From: Kiritimatiellia bacterium
GTDB taxonomy: Bacteria; Verrucomicrobiota; Kiritimatiellia; RFP12; UBA1067
Direction: 5' to 3'
Length of the DNA: 64,000 bases
Assembly (NCBI GenBank): GCA_017450695.1
Contig: JAFSTA010000164.1
Coordinates: 40,146-104,145, forward strand
Positions 19,285 through 26,635 of the stretch are shown one piece after another. A model generated the notes under the pieces. That model made no database searches. It was not told the DNA's origin and worked only from the letters and a program-made list of their open reading frames with translations. Position 1 is the stretch's first letter; every line of letters starts with the position of its first letter. The translations under genes were made by a program, and so were the position numbers.

Positions 19285-19313
19285 AGGATAACAAATTCCG
19301 GCGCGAAACACAA
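19285..19313 (-). promoter_or_regulatory. sigma70-type promoter of hsdM
   Basis: On the minus strand TTGTGT (19313-19308), a 17-bp spacer, then TATCCT (19290-19285), about 25 bp before the hsdM start codon. Confidence 0.6.
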
Positions 19314-19328
19314 TGCGTGACTCCCGCC

Positions 19329-20279
19329 TCAGCTGCTGTAGAAACGACGGGAGAGGCGTTTGAAGGCGACGGAGAGGAGCAGGAAGGTGACGGCGGGAAG
19401 GATACCGTTCACGCCCGCACCGAGGCAGAGCGTAGCCTGAAGCAAGAGGAGGTTACGGATGTGGCCGCCGACCGTTTCCGGAACCGGCTGGATGAAGTAG
19501 AAGACGCTGCCGAGAAACCAGGCGCGCATCAGGGAGATCACCGCGAAGAAACAGAGAAGCGGCGTGACGAAAGAGGGCAAGTGGCGGGCCTGGATGGAGA
19601 ACCAGGCAAAGGCGGGAAGGGTGATGACTAAGGCAACAAAGGGAAACTGGCGAAAACGCGTGCGTTTCGCGTCAACCTCGGTCTCGTGTTTCGCCACCTG
19701 CGAGAAGCCGGTCACATAGAGCGTGACGGCGAGAAACGCGAGCGAGACGGGAATCAACGGGCTGATGTCGGTAGATTCCAGATGATAAAAACGTGGGTTC
19801 GCCGCCAGTATGCCCAACAGGAAGCTGCCACCCCGGCAGAGTCCCATCGCCAAGACGCCGATAACCGGGACGCGCTTCAGGAAGGCATCATAAAGAAAGA
19901 TGAGAGTCGCCAGGGCGACCGCCGCGAACAGGGTAGGGCGGTTGAGCAGGGTGGCGAGGTTCAGACCGAGCAGACCGACCAAGACGGCGAAGATTCTCGC
20001 CTGGTGGATGGAGATCGCGCCGGAGGGAATGGGGCGGTCAGGACGGTCGCGCCGATCCTCCTCCACATCCATCACATCGTTGAGGACGAGCCCGAACAGG
20101 TAGAGGCAGAGCGAGCAACCGACGACCAACAAGAGTGCGTGCAGGGAAAGTTGCTGCGCGTCCGGTGCGGAGGCGAGAAGGAAGCCGGCGACCGGTTCCC
20201 CCGGAACGGTCAACAGGTTGGGCACGCGGCACAGGGCAAGCCAGGCGCGGCTCACGGACGGGGTGGTTGCGTCAGACAT
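19329..20279 (-). CDS. UbiA-family prenyltransferase
   Basis: 316-aa integral membrane protein with about eight or nine hydrophobic helices. The first aspartate-rich motif is NDVMDVEEDRRDRPDRPIPSG (Mg-prenyl diphosphate binding). The second, usually DxxxD in a later loop, is represented only by YDAFLKR and is weak. UbiA enzymes attach isoprenoid chains to aromatic or other acceptors (quinones, hemes, chlorins, lipids); the acceptor cannot be told here. Starts 3 bp after the stop of a PpiC lipoprotein gene on the same strand, so the two are co-transcribed. Confidence 0.82.
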   Translation of the reverse strand: MSDATTPSVSRAWLALCRVPNLLTVPGEPVAGFLLASAPDAQQLSLHALLLVVGCSLCLYLFGLVLNDVMDVEEDRRDRPDRPIPSGAISIHQARIFAVLVGLLGLNLATLLNRPTLFAAVALATLIFLYDAFLKRVPVIGVLAMGLCRGGSFLLGILAANPRFYHLESTDISPLIPVSLAFLAVTLYVTGFSQVAKHETEVDAKRTRFRQFPFVALVITLPAFAWFSIQARHLPSFVTPLLCFFAVISLMRAWFLGSVFYFIQPVPETVGGHIRNLLLLQATLCLGAGVNGILPAVTFLLLSVAFKRLSRRFYSS

Positions 20280-20282
20280 GGG

Positions 20283-21377
20283 CTACTCTTTCTTTCCCGC
20301 GAACTCCGCGTTCAGCTCCGGGTAGATCATGCACTCGACCGATGCTTTCTTCAAGAGCGACTTGTAGAATTCGTTTTTCGCCGTTTCCAGTTTCACATGC
20401 TGGATTGTGTCCATGATCCGTTTCCGATTGATCGGGACTTCGCGCAGGAGGATTTGGGAGAGTCGGATTTTCTCGGGCGTTGCGGGAGAGGTCTCCGTCT
20501 TTTCCTTGGGCGGAATCTTTTCCGTTACCTTCAGAAGGTGGTACCCCATCGTCGAATGGACCACGGGACTGATCTCGCCGACCTCGAGCTTAAACGCCAC
20601 GTCATCGGCGGCTTTCGGCAAAAGGCCGCGTGGGATTACGCCTAGGTCGCCGCCGTCCTTCTTGCTCTGGCACTGCGAAACGTTGCGGGCGACCTCCGCG
20701 AAATCGGCGCCGTCGAGAATCTGCTTCCGGATTTTTTCGAGCGTCATGACGGAGAACTCGTTCGTCTTGACGATCTCCTGGATGCTGTGATCGATCTCCT
20801 CCTGCGAGATCTTCAGCTTGCTGCGTACCGCGACGTTCCACAGCTTCTCGATCACGATCCCGTCCTCGAACTCTTTGTGCATCGTTTCGGGATCGAGCGG
20901 TCCCTTGTTGAAGAAGTCGTTGGTTGTCCAGTTGCGCCTGCGCATCGTGGCGGCAAGCGTCTGGAGGCTGTTCGCGCGATCGGCCGGCGTGACCTGGATC
21001 TTTTGACGGATCGCCTCATTCATCAAGACGGTCTTAAAGATGAAGGTACGGATGGAACGCTTGCGGTAATACTCGATCGCCTCATCCATTTTGTTGGAGG
21101 GGATTATCAGGTGTTCCGTGCGGATTGCATCCGTCAAAAAACCCTTCGCGCGTTTTTCCATGTCCGCGAACGTCAGCGGGGTGTCATCGACCTGCGCCAC
21201 GATTTGGTTGGGGTCTTCCAAAAAGCGAGCTACGGCTTGCTGGGAGGCGGAGCCGGAAGCGCCGGAAGATGAGCCAGGCGCGTTCTTCTCGGAAGACGTA
21301 GAGTTCTTTCCGCACCCGAGGAAGAGCAGGATCGAGATAAAGATGATCGCCGAACAGAAAACAGGGACTTTCCGCAT
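20283..21377 (-). CDS. PpiC/SurA-type peptidyl-prolyl isomerase lipoprotein
   Basis: 364 aa. The signal peptide ends in a lipobox LFLGC with C22 as the predicted lipidated cysteine. A Ser-rich linker follows, then a SurA N-like helical region (about 45-200) and a parvulin domain (about 205-310) with GGDLGVIPRG and GYHLLKVTEK. Parvulins assist folding of exported proteins; lipidation places it at the periplasmic face of a membrane. The parvulin core is interrupted and short, so catalytic activity is uncertain. A paralogue with the same layout is at 22804. First gene of the operon with the UbiA protein. Confidence 0.85.
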   Translation of the reverse strand: MRKVPVFCSAIIFISILLFLGCGKNSTSSEKNAPGSSSGASGSASQQAVARFLEDPNQIVAQVDDTPLTFADMEKRAKGFLTDAIRTEHLIIPSNKMDEAIEYYRKRSIRTFIFKTVLMNEAIRQKIQVTPADRANSLQTLAATMRRRNWTTNDFFNKGPLDPETMHKEFEDGIVIEKLWNVAVRSKLKISQEEIDHSIQEIVKTNEFSVMTLEKIRKQILDGADFAEVARNVSQCQSKKDGGDLGVIPRGLLPKAADDVAFKLEVGEISPVVHSTMGYHLLKVTEKIPPKEKTETSPATPEKIRLSQILLREVPINRKRIMDTIQHVKLETAKNEFYKSLLKKASVECMIYPELNAEFAGKKE

Positions 21378-21407
21378 AACAGGATTCCTTTCAAAAAGTT
21401 GCCATCC

Positions 21408-21413
21408 ATTTTA
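21408..21413 (-). promoter_or_regulatory. Possible -10 of the PpiC-UbiA operon
   Basis: Minus strand CTGTAAAATGG gives TAAAAT with TG directly before it, about 30 bp before the PpiC start. No convincing -35. It is divergent from the fabH promoter in the same 203-bp spacer. Confidence 0.35.
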
Positions 21414-21524
21414 CAGGAAAAGAAGCCGGATTCATAGGAGAAAAGTTGGGGGTATAAGTTCGTAAGTTCGCCGGGTAAGCGCGTTCAGCCGGTTGACCGA
21501 AAATCAAAAAAAAGATTTTTGGTA

Positions 21525-21552
21525 TTTACTCAATTTGACATTTTGCTAAAAT
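21525..21552 (+). promoter_or_regulatory. fabH promoter with overlapping palindrome
   Basis: TTTACT (21525), 16-bp spacer, TGC-TAAAAT (TAAAAT at 21547-21552). An imperfect palindrome, TGACA..TTTTGCTAAAA..TGTCA (21536-21558), is centred on the -10, so a repressor bound there would block RNA polymerase. Confidence 0.55.
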
Positions 21553-21580
21553 GTGTCATTCCTAACGAGCTACGAAGGAT

Positions 21581-22576
21581 ATGCAGATTCAGACAATAGC
21601 ATACGCACTACCGGATCAGGTGCTGGACAATCGGACGTTGAGCCAATTGTACACGGGGTGGAGTGAAGAGAAGATCTTCAACAAAACCGGCGTGTCGAAA
21701 CGTCATGTGGCGGTGACGGAAACAGCCGTGGATCTGGCGGAGAACGCCTGCAACCAGCTCTTTGCCCAGGGCGTGGATAAGACGCAGGTAGATTTTCTCC
21801 TGTTGTGTACGCAGTCTCCCGATTACCGTCTGCCGTCATCCGCCTGCATCCTGCAGGATCGGATCGGGCTTCCGAAGAGTTGCGGCGCAACGGATATTGA
21901 CTTGGGGTGTTCCGGCTACGTGTACGGTTTGGCCTTTGCCAAGGGACTGCTCGCTACGGGAATGGCGCGGAAGGTCCTGCTCGTTACATCTGATACCTAT
22001 ACCAAATATCTTCATCCGATGGATCGCTCCGTGCGCACCATCTTCGGTGACGGTGCGGCAGCTACCCTGATCACGGGGGATGGGGCAGGTGAAATCGGCG
22101 AGTTCGTTTTCGGAACGGACGGTTCCGGTGCGGGGCAGCTGATCATCCCGACCGGCGGCAGCAAGGAGCCGATGACGCCGGAGAGCGGTGTGGCGGTCGA
22201 AGACAAGTTCGGCAATGTCCGTTCCCGCGACAACCTGTACATGAACGGGCAGTCGATCTTCCGTTTCACGCTGCGCGTGGTCCCGAAGGCTGTGGAAGAA
22301 GTGCTGGAAAAGAACGGGATGCGGAAGGAAGACATTGACCTCTACGTGTTTCATCAGGCGAACGCATTCATGTTGCAGGCGCTCCGCAAAGAGATGGATC
22401 TTCCGGAAGAGAAGTTTTACATCAACATGGAAGATGTCGGCAATACCGTATCCTCCACCATCCCGATCGCGCTGAAGCGCGCGGAAGAAGAAGGACGCCT
22501 GACGCGCGGCATGAACGTGATGATGGCCGGATTTGGGGTGGGGCTCTCTTGGGCGGCAACCATTGTCCGCTGGTAG
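21581..22576 (+). CDS. fabH: 3-oxoacyl-ACP synthase III (FabH-type)
   Basis: Starts fatty-acid chains by condensing an acyl-CoA with malonyl-ACP. 331 aa, thiolase fold. The catalytic triad is in place: C110 in LGCSGYVYG, H258 in FHQANAF and N288 in GNTVSSTIP. C-terminal GFGVGLSWAAT is the usual glycine-rich end. AAGGA lies 6 bp before the ATG. The gene stands alone, away from other fab genes, with its own promoter and a palindrome over the -10. Stand-alone FabH-like enzymes can also act in secondary lipid synthesis, so a dedicated role rather than housekeeping is possible. accD/accA, which make malonyl-CoA, are 20 kb downstream. Confidence 0.9.
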   Translation: MQIQTIAYALPDQVLDNRTLSQLYTGWSEEKIFNKTGVSKRHVAVTETAVDLAENACNQLFAQGVDKTQVDFLLLCTQSPDYRLPSSACILQDRIGLPKSCGATDIDLGCSGYVYGLAFAKGLLATGMARKVLLVTSDTYTKYLHPMDRSVRTIFGDGAAATLITGDGAGEIGEFVFGTDGSGAGQLIIPTGGSKEPMTPESGVAVEDKFGNVRSRDNLYMNGQSIFRFTLRVVPKAVEEVLEKNGMRKEDIDLYVFHQANAFMLQALRKEMDLPEEKFYINMEDVGNTVSSTIPIALKRAEEEGRLTRGMNVMMAGFGVGLSWAATIVRW

Positions 22577-22580
22577 AGTG

Positions 22581-22616
22581 GCTAGAAGCGCTAGAATGGC
22601 TAGAAGCGCTAGCCAG
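22581..22616. repeat. CTAGAA 9-bp array, site D
   Basis: GCTAGAAGC, GCTAGAATG, GCTAGAAGC, GCTAGCCAG, beginning 5 bp after the fabH stop. It passes without a break into a looser CTACCAACC / AGCTACAAG / GCCAGCCAC run to about 22665. Confidence 0.75.
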
Positions 22617-22713
22617 CTACCAACCAGCTACAAGCTATAAGCTGCCAGCCACCCGCTACCAGTCACCTCATTTCGTGGTGATTTTTCCGCCCGAAAAAAT
22701 CTGAAAATGCGGC

Positions 22714-22742
22714 TTTATTTTTCCTGCTGGCTTTGCTATACT
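22714..22742 (+). promoter_or_regulatory. Extended -10 promoter of the PpiC lipoprotein gene
   Basis: TTTATT (22714), 17-bp spacer, TGC-TATACT (22737-22742); predicted leader of about 55 nt with AAGGAG before the ATG. Confidence 0.55.
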
Positions 22743-22803
22743 GTTTTCCGTTTTCATTTCCAGCGGATGCTGGTTTTCGGATTGATTAACGAAGGAGATT
22801 GGA

Positions 22804-23955
22804 ATGAAGAAGCCCGTTGCTATTTTCGCGATTTTGTGTTCGACGCTTTGTTTCATGGGGTGCAATAAGGCAACAGCCGTTGACAAGGATGGGAAGCCTG
22901 CCCCTCTCTCGCCTGAAGTGGTCGAGCAGAAAATGCAGACTGCCGGTCAGCCCGCAGCCGCTCAGCCGGCAGCCGAAGTGCCGCCCGTGAAACCGGCTGA
23001 TCCGAACGAGGTGCTCATTTCTGTCGGCGATGCGAAGCTCGTGCGCAAGGATCTCGATGCGCAGGTGAATGCGCTCATCAAGGCGCAGAACGTTCCGGCG
23101 GAACAGATCCAGATGGCGAAAAACTACTTCGAGCAGAACCTCGCCCGTCAGTTCGTCGTCCGCACCGTGCTGATGCAGAAGGCGACGGAGGATCAGATCA
23201 CGATCACCGATGAAGAGAAGAAGAAGCGCGTGGATGAGATCAACGAGCAACTGAAGAAGAGCAACACGACGCTGGAAGAGCAGCTGGCGAAATCCCCGTT
23301 CGGCAAGGAGACGGCGCAGAAGGAATTCGATGACGGAATGTTGCTCGACAAGCTGTTGAAGGTTGCGGTCGTCGATAAGATCGAAGTGAAGCCGGAAGAG
23401 GTCAAGAAGGAGATTGACGCGATCAAGGCCAACAACGCGAAGGTAGAGGAAGAGAACAAGAACCTCGACGCGAAGAAGGGCGAAGCAAAGAAAAAGATCG
23501 AGGGGTTGAAGAAGCAGATCGCCGACGGCGCGGATTTCGCGAAGCTGGCGAAGGAACACTCCGATTGCCCCAGCAAGGAGAAGGGCGGCGACCTGGGCGA
23601 GTTCCAGCGCGGCCAGATGGTGAAGGAGTTTGAAGAGGCCGCCTTCACGCAGCCGATCGGCAAGGTGGGCGAGATCGTCGAGACGAAGTTCGGGTACCAC
23701 CTGATCCTCGTGACCGCGAAGAATCCTGCGGTCGAGGCGAAGGATGGCAAGCCGGCGAAGCCGGAGACGGTTAAAGCCTCGCACATCCTGGTGAAGACTC
23801 CGGAAGCCCAGCAGCCCCGTCCCGTTCCTTCGGAAAAGGAAATGATGGAGATGCTGAAGAACCGTCAGGCGCAGCAGTCTATCCAGACCTACATCCAGGA
23901 TCTGATCAAGAAGGCGAAGATCGAGAACAAGGCCTTCCCGGATATGAAGTTCTAG
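22804..23955 (+). CDS. PpiC/SurA-type peptidyl-prolyl isomerase lipoprotein (paralogue)
   Basis: 383 aa. Signal peptide with lipobox CFMGC, lipidated cysteine C20. A Pro/Ala linker (about 30-62) leads to a charged helical SurA-N-like region (about 70-220) and a parvulin domain from about 225 with GGDLGEFQRGQMVKEFEEAAF and GYHLILVTAK, then a second, partial PPIase-like stretch (ASHILVKTPE). Same order of parts as the gene at 20283, on the opposite strand 1.4 kb away, so probably an old duplication. Likely chaperone for outer-membrane or secreted proteins, of which this genome has many. AAGGAG precedes the ATG. Confidence 0.87.
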   Translation: MKKPVAIFAILCSTLCFMGCNKATAVDKDGKPAPLSPEVVEQKMQTAGQPAAAQPAAEVPPVKPADPNEVLISVGDAKLVRKDLDAQVNALIKAQNVPAEQIQMAKNYFEQNLARQFVVRTVLMQKATEDQITITDEEKKKRVDEINEQLKKSNTTLEEQLAKSPFGKETAQKEFDDGMLLDKLLKVAVVDKIEVKPEEVKKEIDAIKANNAKVEEENKNLDAKKGEAKKKIEGLKKQIADGADFAKLAKEHSDCPSKEKGGDLGEFQRGQMVKEFEEAAFTQPIGKVGEIVETKFGYHLILVTAKNPAVEAKDGKPAKPETVKASHILVKTPEAQQPRPVPSEKEMMEMLKNRQAQQSIQTYIQDLIKKAKIENKAFPDMKF

Positions 23956-23963
23956 TTTTGCGT

Positions 23964-24040
23964 GTGCCTGTAGCTCAGTTGGACAGAGCACAAGATTCCT
24001 AATCTTGGGGTCGCGGGTTCGACTCCCGCCAGGCATACCA
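23964..24040 (+). tRNA. tRNA-Arg (CCT)
   Basis: Full cloverleaf of 77 nt: acceptor GTGCCTG/CAGGCAT with a G-T first pair, D-stem GCTC/GAGC, anticodon stem CAAGA/TCTTG with loop TTCCTAA (anticodon CCT, reads AGG), T-arm GCGGG-TTCGACT-CCCGC, discriminator A and encoded CCA. A hairpin terminator follows at 24136. Confidence 0.96.
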
Positions 24041-24135
24041 GTTTGGGTGGTGGCAGGTAGGTGCCGCGTCCAGAATGACGCGGAACAGAACTGGGGCGTT
24101 TCAGGTCTGCGGAGAGGTGATTGGAGCGTTCGGTT

Positions 24136-24165
24136 GCGCGGCAGAGATGCCGCGCTTCCTTTTCC
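24136..24165 (+). terminator. Probable intrinsic terminator after tRNA-Arg
   Basis: Perfect 8-bp stem GCGCGGCA / TGCCGCGC with a GAGA tetraloop, followed by TTCCTTTTCC. Lies between tRNA-Arg and the esterase gene. Confidence 0.6.
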
Positions 24166-24234
24166 AAACTCCCAGTCCCGCTTTTCGCTTTCAGTTGGGC
24201 GGCTTGCCCGCCTGTAGTCACAAAGGAGTTCAAA

Positions 24235-25536
24235 ATGAAGAGTCGTTGTCGTGTTTGGCTGTTTGCCGTCTCTCTGTTCGCTTGTGGTTTGACCGCTTCG
24301 GCGAGGTTGCAGTTCTCGATCGTTTCGGATCATGCGGACTGCCTCTACCGGTGCGGGGAGGTGGCGACCTTCACCGTGACCGTGACGGAAAGCAACGAGG
24401 TTCGTGCCACATCTGGCGAGGTCCGTGTTCGCGTGGACAACTTTGGACCGCAGGAGCAAGGGATATATACCTTCGATCTGTCGAAGCAGAATCCTTTTAC
24501 GGTGAAGGGAACCCTGGACACCCCGGGATTCCTCCGTCTTTGTCTCTCCGGCAAGAATGCCAAGGATCTCGTGTGGAGTGTCGGGTACGAGCCGGAGAAG
24601 ATCGAGAAAGGTTCTCCCTCGCCCGCCGATTTCGATGCCTTCTGGTCGGCTGCCGCCGCCCGTCTTGAGTCGGAGGTTCCGATCGATGCGCAGATGACGC
24701 GGATCGAGGAACGCTCCACGGCGGATTTCGACTTTTACCGTGTCAGCTTCGCCACCTTCGGGCGTCGCGTTCACGGGTACCTTTCGATTCCCAAAGACGC
24801 TTCGCGTGCGCCCTTCCCGGTGTCGGTTCAAGTTGCCGCCGCAGGGTTCGGGAACTGGACGAACAACATGGGGGGAAGGAAAGACCGCATCAATCTGTTC
24901 TTTGCAGTCTATCCGTTTGAACCCGACTGGAAATGGCAGGAGAAAAACCTGAAGGCGAAGTACGACGAGATGGATGCCGCCTATCGGAAGAACTATGGGA
25001 CAGGGTATTCGTGCGCGGGAATCGCCGATTCGCGCGAGTCTTATTTCTTCTATCCGGTCATCCTCGGGATCAACCGCGCGATCAACTGGCTGGCGGCCCG
25101 TCCGGATGTCGATCGGCAGAACTTTGTCTATTCGGGAACCTCGCAGGGTGGGGGATTCGGATTCTACCTTTGCGGATTGAACAAGCATTTCACCAAGGGC
25201 GCGTTTTTCGTGCCGGCGATCACCGACACGCTCGGTTACCTCAAGGGACGCATGAGCGGCTGGCCGCGTATCATTGAAAGCCAGCCGGAGCAGAAGAAGG
25301 CGGAGGCGTTGAAAAACGCGCCGTACTTTGACGGCGCGAACTTCGCGGCTCGTATCCGCATCCCGGTGCGCGTGGCGGTCGGTTTCTCCGACACGACCTG
25401 TCCGCCCTGTGCGGTCTATGCCGCCTTCAACGCCATCCCGGTTGCCGACAAGCAGATGACGCATGGCTTCGGCATGACGCATTCGTGCCGCGGTGACATC
25501 TACAACAAGCTCGGCAAGTGGCTGGAAACACGCTAG
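24235..25536 (+). CDS. Secreted acetylxylan esterase-like (CE7/AXE1) protein
   Basis: 433 aa from the ATG at 24235 (AAAGGAG 7 bp upstream; MKSRCRVWLFAVSLFACGLTASA is a Sec signal peptide). Residues about 25-130 form a beta-sandwich-like N-terminal domain. An alpha/beta-hydrolase of the AXE1 family follows with nucleophile S303 in GTSQGG, acid D386 in GFSDTTCPP and base H410 in THGFG; the SQGG and D-x-x-CPP patterns are those of CE7. Expected to remove acetyl groups from xylan or short oligosaccharides. Odd: the extra N-terminal domain and export, since many CE7 enzymes are cytoplasmic. Fits the hemicellulose theme with the GH43 gene. Confidence 0.83.
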   Translation: MKSRCRVWLFAVSLFACGLTASARLQFSIVSDHADCLYRCGEVATFTVTVTESNEVRATSGEVRVRVDNFGPQEQGIYTFDLSKQNPFTVKGTLDTPGFLRLCLSGKNAKDLVWSVGYEPEKIEKGSPSPADFDAFWSAAAARLESEVPIDAQMTRIEERSTADFDFYRVSFATFGRRVHGYLSIPKDASRAPFPVSVQVAAAGFGNWTNNMGGRKDRINLFFAVYPFEPDWKWQEKNLKAKYDEMDAAYRKNYGTGYSCAGIADSRESYFFYPVILGINRAINWLAARPDVDRQNFVYSGTSQGGGFGFYLCGLNKHFTKGAFFVPAITDTLGYLKGRMSGWPRIIESQPEQKKAEALKNAPYFDGANFAARIRIPVRVAVGFSDTTCPPCAVYAAFNAIPVADKQMTHGFGMTHSCRGDIYNKLGKWLETR

Positions 25537-25562
25537 GCGGCGCACATTACGTCGCCTAAGAT

Positions 25563-25596
25563 GGGTTGCGCTGCCGCGCAACCCACAAAACCTTTT
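25563..25596 (+). terminator. Terminator between convergent esterase and thioredoxin genes
   Basis: Stem GGGTTGCGC / GCGCAACCC with TGCC loop (25563-25584), then CCTTTTT at 25591. Better placed for the plus strand; the hairpin could serve both. Confidence 0.5.
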
Positions 25597-25605
25597 TCCG
25601 TCGCC

Positions 25606-26118
25606 TTATTTCTTTTCCAGCAGGGATTTCAGGTGTTCGACGTAGGGCTTTCCGCCGCCCTGCTTGTAGCCGGTGCGTGCCAGTTCCTTGCCCTCCGCAT
25701 CGATCAGGAGAACGGTCGGATAACCTCTGACACCGTAGTCTTTCGCGAGTTTCTGGTTTTGGCGCTTCACCTTGTCTGAGATCTTCTTCGATTGAGGGAA
25801 GTCGGCGATGAAGAGGACGAGATTCTCTTTCGCATACTTTTTGAACTCTTTCGATTCCAACACTTCGTTGTGAAGTTTCACGCACCACGGGCACCAGTCG
25901 CTTCCGGTGAACAGCGCGAAGATCGGAAGTTTCGATTTCTCCGCCTCTTTCTGCGCGGCCTCGAAGGAATCCAGCCAAGTAAACTTTTTCTTGTGCGCGG
26001 TAGCCGTATTCAGCGGTGTCAACTGGCGCGGCGGCTGCGGGTTGAGCGGTGCGATGTCACCAAACGCGAATGAGCCGATCAAGGCGCATCCGATTCCCAG
26101 TAGGATTGTTTTCTTCAT
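25606..26118 (-). CDS. Periplasmic thioredoxin-fold protein
   Basis: 170 aa with a Sec signal peptide (MKKTILLGIGCALIGSFAFG). Thioredoxin fold from about residue 45: redox motif W-C76-P-W-C79 and cis-proline loop RGYPTVLLID. The WCPWCVKL form resembles DsbD-gamma and thioredoxin_7 proteins, which reduce or oxidise disulfides in exported proteins. Last gene of the minus-strand run folD, membrane protein, YhcH, thioredoxin; its start is 42 bp after the YhcH stop with GAAAGGAG upstream. Possible partners are the c-type cytochromes encoded nearby, whose CxxCH cysteines must be kept reduced; that link is inference. Confidence 0.87.
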   Translation of the reverse strand: MKKTILLGIGCALIGSFAFGDIAPLNPQPPRQLTPLNTATAHKKKFTWLDSFEAAQKEAEKSKLPIFALFTGSDWCPWCVKLHNEVLESKEFKKYAKENLVLFIADFPQSKKISDKVKRQNQKLAKDYGVRGYPTVLLIDAEGKELARTGYKQGGGKPYVEHLKSLLEKK

Positions 26119-26160
26119 CTCATTTCTCCTTTCGGTTCATTTCGACGAAACGAGGGTCAC

Positions 26161-26622
26161 TTACCTTGTTTCGGCGAGAACTTTCACTACGATTTTCTTG
26201 ACGAGTGATGCCCCATCCGTGGAAAGACAGGGGGCATGCGGTTCACCGGGGAAGAGGACCATGCATACGCCCTCCTTCACAAGACAGAGCATTGGCGTTC
26301 CGTGGCAGAACGCGCAGTCGGTCTCCGCGTCGTAAGGTGAGATCTCCTTTTTCCCGGCATCCGACGGCATATACCCGATCAGCTCATTTCCCGAGATGAT
26401 GTACTGGATGTCGATGTACCGGCGATGGGTTTCGAACCTTCCCTCCGTATGCTCTTTCGTCAGGTAGGTCTGGACATTCGCGTAGAGACGGTCGCCATCC
26501 AAGTTGATCCGTCCATCCGGCAACGACGCCAAATCCGTTTCACGCAAAAAGGCAAAGGCGCGTGGGAAGAGCGGGTGGATTGCCTCGTAGCGGGCGGAAC
26601 GTTTCAGTTCGTCAAGAATCAT
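26161..26622 (-). CDS. YhcH/YjgK/YiaL family (DUF386) protein
   Basis: 153 aa, cytoplasmic, cupin-like beta barrel. Family hallmarks: ETHRRYIDIQYIISG in the middle, then YDAETDCAF and the metal-site region LFPGEPHAPCL near the end. In E. coli, relatives lie in sialic-acid (NanQ/YhcH) and sugar-acid operons and handle sugar anomers or enzymes such as the EbgC subunit. Substrate here unknown; with a NahK-like sugar kinase at 61030 it may belong to amino-sugar scavenging. Gap of 13 bp to the upstream membrane-protein gene. Confidence 0.82.
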   Translation of the reverse strand: MILDELKRSARYEAIHPLFPRAFAFLRETDLASLPDGRINLDGDRLYANVQTYLTKEHTEGRFETHRRYIDIQYIISGNELIGYMPSDAGKKEISPYDAETDCAFCHGTPMLCLVKEGVCMVLFPGEPHAPCLSTDGASLVKKIVVKVLAETR

Positions 26623-26635
26623 GGCAATCGCCTCC

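Noticed and set aside
21535..21540. TTGACA as -35 of fabH
   Set aside because: Only 6 bp from the -10, too close. TTTACT at 21525 gives a 16-bp spacer.
24041..24234. Integration site (att) downstream of tRNA-Arg
   Set aside because: No duplicated tRNA 3' end, integrase or phage genes are seen; only a terminator-like hairpin.
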